Shown: piece by piece, positions 58,707 to 64,000 of the stretch
Numbering within the stretch: the stretch's first letter is position 1
Layout: each line of letters starts with the position of its first letter
NCBI RefSeq assembly: GCF_030345795.1
Contig: NZ_JAUALB010000001.1
Span: 1,111,001-1,175,000, forward strand
Origin: Micromonospora sp. WMMA1363
GTDB taxonomy: Bacteria > Actinomycetota > Actinomycetes > Mycobacteriales > Micromonosporaceae
Direction: 5' to 3'
Length of the DNA: 64,000 nt
Notes under the pieces: model-generated
The model's database searches: none
What the model was told of the DNA's origin: nothing
What the model saw: the letters and a program-made list of their open reading frames with translations, nothing else
Translations under genes and position numbers: made by a program

Positions 58707-59477
58707 CTACGGCGTGCAGTACACGTCGCCGGAGTTCGCGGCGTGCGGCAGGGTGTCCAGGACGGCCGCCATCGCGGTCGCGGACATCCAGGCCGGTTCG
58801 GCCAGGGCCATGGTATCGCCGAGGGCGAGGTTGAACCGGGTGAAGCCGAGCGCGGTGGCCCGGTCGAGGCCGGCCCGGGCCACCCCCCGGTCGATCGTGG
58901 TGAACTCGAAGGACAGCGCCGGCAGCGGGCGGGTGAGCCCGGCCAGCACCGCGTCCTCGAAGCCCTCCACATCGATCTTGACGAACGCCGGTACGCCGTG
59001 CTCGGCGATGAGTGCGTCAAGGGTGGTGGTCGGGACGTCGATCCGGGCGTCCCAGGTCTCCTGCCGCCACCCATCGGCGCCGCCCGCCGCCTGGACGAAG
59101 CGCGGTGACGCGGTGGAGACGGTGGGGTTGGCGGAGTTGACGTGTAGTTCGAGGGTGCCCGGGGTGGCGCCGCAGGCCGCCTCGACCAGGATCACCCGGT
59201 CGTCCCCGCCGTACAGGGCCCGGATCGTCCTGGCGCACAGCGGTTGCGGCTCGACGGCGACCACGCGGGCACCCAGGCGGCGGAAACCGCCGGTGCGGTC
59301 GCCGACGTGCGCGCCGACGTCGAAGACGAGGTCCTCGGCGTGGACGAACTGGGCGTAGAAGCGGTCCATCGCCGCCGCTCGCTTCGGATCGCCGTACGCG
59401 ACGTCCAGCGAGCGGCGGAGTGGGGACGCGGCGGGGTCGGCCTTGACCGACTCGACGACCTCGGCGTTGACGTGCAC
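58707..59477 (-). CDS. FkbM-family methyltransferase
   Basis: 256 residues. SAM-binding motif I V-F-D-V-G-A-H-V-G-D near 50, V-A-V-E-P-Q-P near 75, and the FkbM-typical V-K-I-D-V-E-G-F-E near 165, followed by S-F-E-F-T-T-I-D. These enzymes methylate oxygen atoms of sugars or polyketides, but many stand-alone members have unknown targets. The last ~60 residues are helical and lack motifs. Not close to the biosynthetic cluster. Confidence 0.87.
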   Translation of the reverse strand: MHVNAEVVESVKADPAASPLRRSLDVAYGDPKRAAAMDRFYAQFVHAEDLVFDVGAHVGDRTGGFRRLGARVVAVEPQPLCARTIRALYGGDDRVILVEAACGATPGTLELHVNSANPTVSTASPRFVQAAGGADGWRQETWDARIDVPTTTLDALIAEHGVPAFVKIDVEGFEDAVLAGLTRPLPALSFEFTTIDRGVARAGLDRATALGFTRFNLALGDTMALAEPAWMSATAMAAVLDTLPHAANSGDVYCTP

Positions 59478-59720
59478 GGGCGGACCCTAGCGCCCGGCAC
59501 CCGGGAACGGGTAGCCCCCCGGCCGATGCCGGCACCCACTGTGCCGTCGACGGCGACACCCGGTGATGTGGCGCGACCGCGCCGCACGCCTCCACGGACC
59601 GGACGACAGCAGTTGTTCGTGTGGCGGAATCCGGACCTCAACGGCCGCGGCGCGGAACTCAGTCGCCGCTGGCGCGTCGGCTCTGGGAGGACGGCGGTGC
59701 GGACGGCGCTCCACACCGCA

Positions 59721-59726
59721 TAGGCT
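59721..59726 (+). promoter_or_regulatory. -10-like TAGGCT, leaderless promoter candidate
   Basis: TAGGCT ends 7 bases before ATG 59734. The same hexamer and spacing precede the NYN gene at 60372. Confidence 0.5.
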
Positions 59727-59733
59727 CGGGCAC

Positions 59734-60354
59734 ATGGCGAGGTACTACGACGTACACCCGGACAACCCCCAGCCCCGGATCCTGCGGCAGGTCGTCGACC
59801 TTGTCCGGGACGGCGGCCTGATCGCCTACCCCACGGACTCGTGTTTCGCGTTCGGCGCGCGTCTGGGCAACCGCGACGGGATCGACCGGATCCGCGGCAT
59901 CCGGCACCTCGACGATCGGCACCATTTCACGCTGGTGTGTCGGGACTTCGCGCAGCTGGGCCAATTCGTGCACGTGAGCAACTCGGTCTTCCGGCTGGTC
60001 AAGGCATCCACCCCGGGCAGCTACACGTTCATCCTGCCGGCCACCAGGGAGGTGCCGCGCCGGATGTTGCATCCCCGCAAGCGCACCGTCGGCGTTCGGG
60101 TCCCCGCGCATTCCGTCACCCAGGCGCTGCTGGCCGAACTCGACGAGCCGCTGGTGTCGAGCACCCTGATCCTGCCCGGCGAGGACGAGCCGCTGACCCA
60201 CGGTTGGGAGATCAAGGAACGGCTGGACCACGCTCTCGACGCGGTGGTCGACGCGGGTGACTGTGGCAAGGAGCCGACGACGGTGGTCGACCTGTCGCAG
60301 GACGAGCCGGAGATCCTGCGCCGGGGAGCCGGCGACCCGTCCCGTTTCGAGTAG
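59734..60354 (+). CDS. YciO/Sua5-family threonylcarbamoyladenylate synthase-like protein
   Basis: 206 residues from ATG 59734. The core G-L-I-A-Y-P-T-D-S near 29, R-I-R-G-I-R near 53, H-H-F-T-L-V-C near 65, S-T-P-G-S-Y-T-F-I-L near 92, V-G-V-R-V-P near 118 and S-S-T-L-I-L-P-G near 145 fit the YrdC/Sua5 fold, closest to YciO. Sua5 makes the threonylcarbamoyl adenylate used for t6A in tRNA; YciO has a related but less certain role. It lacks the C-terminal Sua5 domain. Likely leaderless. Confidence 0.88.
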   Translation: MARYYDVHPDNPQPRILRQVVDLVRDGGLIAYPTDSCFAFGARLGNRDGIDRIRGIRHLDDRHHFTLVCRDFAQLGQFVHVSNSVFRLVKASTPGSYTFILPATREVPRRMLHPRKRTVGVRVPAHSVTQALLAELDEPLVSSTLILPGEDEPLTHGWEIKERLDHALDAVVDAGDCGKEPTTVVDLSQDEPEILRRGAGDPSRFE

Positions 60355-60371
60355 TCGCGGCACGGCGGGCG

Positions 60372-60377
60372 TAGGCT
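60372..60377 (+). promoter_or_regulatory. -10-like TAGGCT, leaderless promoter candidate
   Basis: TAGGCT ends 7 bases before GTG 60385; identical to the arrangement of the gene upstream. Confidence 0.5.
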
Positions 60378-60384
60378 GGCTGCC

Positions 60385-61467
60385 GTGGATCAAGAGGACC
60401 GTATCGCCCTGTTCCTCGACTACGAGAACCTCGCCCTGGGGGTACGCGACCACGGCGGCGGTGTCGCCTTCGACTTCCGCCCCATCGCCGACGCCCTCGC
60501 CGAGCGTGGCCGGGTCGTGGTGCGCCGGGCGTACGCCGACTGGTCGTACTTCGACGAGGACCGGCGGATGCTGACCCGGTCCCACGTCGAACTCATCGAG
60601 ATGCCGCAGCGCATGGGCGCCTCCCGGAAGAACGCCGCTGACATCAAGATGGCCGTCGACGCGGTGGAGTTGGCCTTCGAGCGGGACTACATCGCCACGT
60701 TCGTGATCTGTACCGGTGACAGCGACTTCACACCGCTGGTGCACAAGCTCCGTGAGCTCAACAAGCGCGTCATCGGTGTCGGCGTCGAGAAGTCGACGTC
60801 GGCGTTGCTTCCGCCGGCCTGCGACGAGTTTCTCTACTACGACCGTCTCGAGGGTGTCGAGATCCCGTCGCCCCGCGGGCGGCGTGGTCGACCCACCCGG
60901 GTGCCGACCGTGGAGCCGCCGCGGGTGGTGCAGCAGCCCGAGCCGCAGCCCGAGGACGCGGAGCCGGTTCGGGACGTCGACACGCTCGCCGCCCTCGTGG
61001 CCCAGACCGTGGCTGGCCTTCAGGGCAGCGCCGGCGGTGAGGTGACCGCCTCGCGCCTGAAGCGCACGCTGCTGCGCAAGGACCCGACCCTCAGCGAGTC
61101 GGACTACGGGTTCCGCACGTTCGGCGAACTGCTGCGGCACCTCGCCGAACACAACGTGGTCGAACTGGCCGAAGGCCCCGCCAAGGGCGACCCGGAAGTG
61201 TCCCTGCCGGAGCATGGTGAACGGGAGGTCGCCTTCGGGCTGCTCCGGTCAGTGGTGCTGGACCTGGCCGGTGGAGACGGAGACGGCACTGTCCCCCTGT
61301 CCGGCCTGAAGAATCAGCTGCTGCGGGTGCGGCCGGACTTCAGCGAGAAGAAGCTCGGCTACCGCGGCTTCCTCCAGTTCTGCCGGGCGGCCGCCACCGG
61401 CGGGGCCGTCGACCTGCGGTGGAGTCCCGAGGCCGACGACTATCTGCTGACAGCCGCGACCGGCTGA
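60385..61467 (+). CDS. NYN domain protein with two LOTUS/OST-HTH domains
   Basis: 360 residues from GTG 60385. NYN (PIN-like nuclease) domain ~5-150: F-L-D-Y-E-N-L, A-D-I-K-M-A-V-D-A-V near 86, C-T-G-D-S-D-F near 111, with acidic residues for Mg. A Pro/Arg-rich linker (~160-190), then two OST-HTH/LOTUS repeats: L-K-R-T-L-L-R-K-D-P near 222 with G-F-R-T-F-G-E-L-L, and L-K-N-Q-L-L-R-V-R-P near 310 with G-Y-R-G-F-L-Q-F. Predicted RNA-binding nuclease or regulator (LabA/LimkainB1-like); conserved in actinomycetes. Confidence 0.85.
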   Translation: MDQEDRIALFLDYENLALGVRDHGGGVAFDFRPIADALAERGRVVVRRAYADWSYFDEDRRMLTRSHVELIEMPQRMGASRKNAADIKMAVDAVELAFERDYIATFVICTGDSDFTPLVHKLRELNKRVIGVGVEKSTSALLPPACDEFLYYDRLEGVEIPSPRGRRGRPTRVPTVEPPRVVQQPEPQPEDAEPVRDVDTLAALVAQTVAGLQGSAGGEVTASRLKRTLLRKDPTLSESDYGFRTFGELLRHLAEHNVVELAEGPAKGDPEVSLPEHGEREVAFGLLRSVVLDLAGGDGDGTVPLSGLKNQLLRVRPDFSEKKLGYRGFLQFCRAAATGGAVDLRWSPEADDYLLTAATG

Positions 61468-61696
61468 CCGCCCGTCCGGGTGCCGGGCACCGGATCCGGC
61501 CGCGAGCGGGTCGGAGCAGGCCCGGCCGGGGCAGTCCGTTCGGACACGACCAGGGGGCCGGACAGGTGAGCCGCACCGCGCAACGCGATCGCCGCCGAGG
61601 CTGCGGCATCCCGTCCGGCGCGTCCTGACCCGGGTTCCCGGGCCTGCTTCCTGGGCCTGCTTCCCGGGTCCGCGACGGGCCGCCAAGGCAGGCAGT

Positions 61697-61740
61697 CTAG
61701 ATCAGCTGAGGACACGGGCTAGATCAGCTGAGGACACGGG
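61697..61740. repeat. Two perfect tandem copies of a 22-bp unit
   Basis: CTAGATCAGCTGAGGACACG plus GG is repeated exactly at 61697-61718 and 61719-61740, between the NYN gene and the YHYH protein. CAGCTG within it is palindromic. May be an operator pair or replication slippage. The rest of the gap 61468-61893 contains no gene or other signal I can support. Confidence 0.75.
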
Positions 61741-61893
61741 CAAGCGGCGGACGCTGTGGTGCCCCGGGCCAAGGAACCTGACGAAGTAGTCCCTGTGCGA
61801 CGCCCGGGGCCCGGACAGCGGGACCCGACCGTTCGCAGCCGGCCCACAGGCGGACCACAGCCGACACCGGAACTCGGCGGGCACGGTGACGAC

Positions 61894-62871
61894 ATGACTC
61901 CTCCTCAGCACGGTCCCGGTCGACCCACCCGCCGCATCTTCCTGCTCGGTGGACTCGCCGCCGCCCTCGGAGTGTCGGCGTGCGGCCGGACGGTGGTCAC
62001 CGGCGTCAGCGATCCCTCGGCGCCGGCTTCGGCCGGTTCCATCGACTCGTCCAGCACTGCCGTGTCGACCGGGCTGACCGGCAGCTACTCGATCGCCGAC
62101 ACCGTTACCGGGACGCAGATGGACGTCACGGTCACCGCGGACAGCAGGGTCATCCGCGCCAACGGCCTGCCAAACCACCAGACGGGCAGCTTCCCGAACG
62201 TCAACAACCCCAACACCATCTCGGCGCAGACCTACGAGTTCCAGCTTCCGCTGCGCGGCACACGGGCGGATCGCGCCACCCAGCTCGTTTTGCCGCAGCC
62301 CTTCGGCATCGCGACCAACGGAGTGTTGTTCGACCCCCTCGCCGCCGAGTGGTACCGGCGCGACCGGACCTCCGGCTGGACGATCGAGGCGATCGGTCCC
62401 AAGGCCACCCTTGGTCTGGACGACAACAACGCCCACGTCCAGCCGACCGGGGCCTACCATTACCACGGCCTGCCTACCGCGGTGCTCGGCAACCAGGGCG
62501 GAGCTGGCCACTCACCCCTCGTGGGCTGGGCCGGAGACGGATTCCCCATCTACGCGAGATTCGGATACACCGACCCGATGGACCCGACCTCCGGCGTCGC
62601 GGAGTTGACCCCCTCGTACCGACTCCGCTCCGGCGTCCGAGCGGACGGCCCGGGCGGAGCGTACGACGGCACCTACACCGAGGACTTCGAGTACGTCGCG
62701 GGACACGGCCCACTCGACCTGGCCAACGGACGATACGGAGTGACGCCCGAATACCCCGACGGCACCTACCACTACGTCCTCACCGAGTCCTTTCCGTTCA
62801 TTCCCAGGTACTTCGTCGGCACCGTCGCGGACGGCTTCGGACCTGCGGGCCGACCGGGTGGACGGCGGTAG
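61894..62871 (+). CDS. YHYH-domain secreted lipoprotein
   Basis: 325 residues from ATG 61894. Tat-like signal T-R-R-I-F-L-L-G-G with lipobox G-V-S-A-C at about residue 31. The YHYH motif is literal: G-A-Y-H-Y-H-G-L near 188 and G-T-Y-H-Y-V near 288, with surrounding N-T-I-S-A-Q-T-Y and G-D-G-F-P-I-Y. YHYH proteins are extracellular and probably metal-binding; function is not established. The longer open frame upstream lacks a good start. Confidence 0.85.
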   Translation: MTPPQHGPGRPTRRIFLLGGLAAALGVSACGRTVVTGVSDPSAPASAGSIDSSSTAVSTGLTGSYSIADTVTGTQMDVTVTADSRVIRANGLPNHQTGSFPNVNNPNTISAQTYEFQLPLRGTRADRATQLVLPQPFGIATNGVLFDPLAAEWYRRDRTSGWTIEAIGPKATLGLDDNNAHVQPTGAYHYHGLPTAVLGNQGGAGHSPLVGWAGDGFPIYARFGYTDPMDPTSGVAELTPSYRLRSGVRADGPGGAYDGTYTEDFEYVAGHGPLDLANGRYGVTPEYPDGTYHYVLTESFPFIPRYFVGTVADGFGPAGRPGGRR

Positions 62872-62994
62872 CCGCCGGTTTCCCGTAGCGCGGCCCCCGT
62901 GGCACCGAGGCGGTCACGTCAATTTGGGGTCGACTGTGGCCGCTGCCGGTTCGGGTCGCCCCCATCCATCCACCGAACCTCTCCGAGGAGCATG

Positions 62995-63142
62995 ATGTCC
63001 CCCGACCCTTCCGCCCGAGGACGTGCTGCGCGCCCGGGAGAAACTCGTCCTCGACCACGTCGAGGACGAGGTCCGCCAGGAGTGGGACAACGTGCCGGCC
63101 GGATCGGTGGTGCCGCCGCCGGTCGACGGCACCTTCGACTGA
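62995..63142 (+). pseudogene. Fragment of a SnoaL/NTF2-like (ester cyclase-type) protein
   Basis: The frame 63011-63142 encodes P-P-E-D-V-L-R-A-R-E-K-L-V-L-D-H and D-E-V-R-Q-E-W-D-N-V, a good match to the first helix of actinobacterial NTF2-like/SnoaL proteins, then diverges to P-A-G-S-V-V-P-P-P and stops. ATG codons at 62992/62995 are in another frame, so the 5' end is also shifted. Read as a decayed gene. The remaining sequence 62872-62990 shows nothing. Confidence 0.4.
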
Positions 63143-63184
63143 AGCGTGGTTTGTCGGCGGCGGGCGGGTCGTCAGTGTCCGCCG

Positions 63185-63223
63185 CGCGCGCCCCACGAAT
63201 CTAGGTGATTCGTGGGGCGTGCG
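63185..63223. terminator. Long terminator-like hairpin
   Basis: CGCGCGCCCCACGAATC (63185-63201) pairs with GATTCGTGGGGCGTGCG (63207-63223): 17 pairs with one G-U around a TAGGT loop. Strongest simple hairpin in this part; lies at the 3' end of the gene at 63263 (minus) and of the SnoaL fragment, so it can act in both directions. Confidence 0.6.
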
Positions 63224-63262
63224 TCGGCCAGACCGAGACTGTGTCTGTCGGGATCGTCTGGG

Positions 63263-63820
63263 TCACCTGGCGGGTGGACCGTCCACGATGGGTCGGGGCC
63301 AGGTAACGGTCACCGTGATGACAACCTCTTCACTCGCACCCGCCTCGACGACACCGGACGCGCCCACGAAGCTCTCCGTGCCACCGGTGATCGCGAACAG
63401 TCGGACTCCCTCCTCGGGATCCAGGCCCATGGCGGTGATCTGGCCGTGCGGGGTGTCGAAGATGCCGGACACCTGCCTCGTGACGTGCTCTCCCTCGACG
63501 GTCACGACGGTTGCCAGCTCGCTCCAGGTCCCGAAGGGCTTGCCCGTCCTCGCCGTGGTTGCCGTTCCGTAGTTGATCCGTACGTCGCCGACCTGTGGGC
63601 GGCGCGACTCGGAGCTGTCCAACGTCGAGGTGGCCTCGAGGACGAGCTCGATCACCAACGTTTTGCCGCGCGAGCGGTCCCAGTCGCGCGAGTGCCCCAT
63701 GTCGCGCGGGCGCGTCCTCTCCGAATCCGCCGATGCGGCTGTCGGCGCGATCGTCGCAATCACGGCGAGTGCTGCCAGGCCAACCCCTGCGACCCGACCA
63801 GGACGGCTAGACATGACCAT
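63263..63820 (-). CDS. Secreted protein, allene-oxide-cyclase-barrel-like
   Basis: 185 residues from ATG 63820 (ATG 63814 has better spacing to GAGGAG and is an alternative). Signal peptide: S-S-R-P-G-R-V then hydrophobic, cleavage near A-S-A-D (~32). The mature part carries V-G-D-V-R-I-N-Y-G, G-K-P-F-G-T-W-S-E-L-A-T-V-V, and F-V-G-A-S-G-V-V, resembling the AOC-like/dirigent-like eight-stranded barrel found in actinobacterial exported proteins. No catalytic residues recognised. The bases from 63821 to the window end hold no supported gene. Confidence 0.65.
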   Translation of the reverse strand: MVMSSRPGRVAGVGLAALAVIATIAPTAASADSERTRPRDMGHSRDWDRSRGKTLVIELVLEATSTLDSSESRRPQVGDVRINYGTATTARTGKPFGTWSELATVVTVEGEHVTRQVSGIFDTPHGQITAMGLDPEEGVRLFAITGGTESFVGASGVVEAGASEEVVITVTVTWPRPIVDGPPAR

Positions 63821-64000
63821 AGTCTCCTCACGATTAATGGACGGAAAGTCCCTCACAACAACTTTATGGAGAACTTTTCACGTCTGTGGTGTGTTGCCGC
63901 TAGAAGTGCCCGATCGTGAGGCGAAGCCGTCGTGAGGGTTCGTCCGTGGCCGGTTTCTCGATGCCGATGACCGGTGATCTCACTGTGGGGGCCAGCGGGC

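Overview
The window is very GC-rich, with strong third-position GC bias, many 4-bp start/stop overlaps (ATGA, GTGA), GTG starts and probable leaderless genes. Gene content (FxSxx-COOH system, two-component system with a GerMN lipoprotein, NYN/LOTUS protein, hydroxyphenylglycine enzymes) and a repeat starting GTGAGCGCGAGGAGTGAG point to an actinomycete, most likely Micromonosporaceae (Micromonospora-like). Species-level placement is not possible from sequence reading alone.

Region 1 (1-23.6 kb) is a biosynthetic neighbourhood. A plus-strand operon (1315-12696) encodes two carrier proteins, a ketosynthase with an altered active site, a small ketosynthase-like partner, an adenylate-forming ligase, a second ketosynthase, 4-hydroxymandelate synthase (HmaS), a phytanoyl-CoA-type Fe/2OG oxygenase, a DUF3050 protein, a TPP-dependent E1 alpha/beta pair and an ATP-grasp-like ligase. 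A phosphopantetheinyl transferase diverges from it and a cut-off AMP ligase lies at the left edge. After a small non-biosynthetic interval (DUF1801, VOC protein, AraC remnant) come an exporter and AMP ligase (minus strand), diverging from an SGNH hydrolase, a P450, an alpha/beta hydrolase, 4-hydroxymandelate oxidase (Hmo) and an HpgT-type aminotransferase. HmaS, Hmo and HpgT together form the 4-hydroxyphenylglycine route. The product is unknown to me.

Region 2 (23.6-28 kb) has a small conserved gene, a D,D-carboxypeptidase and an ABC exporter pair. Region 3 (28-35.7 kb) looks like an accessory island: an ISL3 remnant, a complete IS3-type element, two toxin-antitoxin pairs flanking an unusual protein with two XRE-type HTH domains fused to sigma-factor regions 2-4, three copies of a dispersed repeat, a long hypothetical gene, and rtcB preceded by three strong hairpins. 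Region 4 (35.8-42.2 kb) carries a response regulator, histidine kinase and GerMN/Gmad2 lipoprotein operon plus secreted proteins (AMIN-like, trypsin-like, beta-helix).

Region 5 (42.6-55 kb) has htpG and a SLATT-type membrane protein, followed by an FxSxx-COOH RiPP locus: a 56-residue precursor ending FGSSI, a radical SAM maturase fused to an HExxH domain, an AAC(3)-type acetyltransferase, two TIR-like proteins and a giant ParA-like/NB-ARC/TPR protein, all start/stop coupled. Region 6 (55-64 kb) is mostly housekeeping or conserved: alpha/beta hydrolase, nicotinate phosphoribosyltransferase, membrane protein, FkbM methyltransferase, YciO/Sua5-like protein, NYN-LOTUS protein, YHYH protein and a secreted AOC-barrel-like protein.

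At least five genes (second ketosynthase, exporter, IS transposase, rtcB, alpha/beta hydrolase) are each broken by a single-base indel in a G or C run. Consensus sequencing errors are the simplest explanation, so these genes may be intact in the organism.
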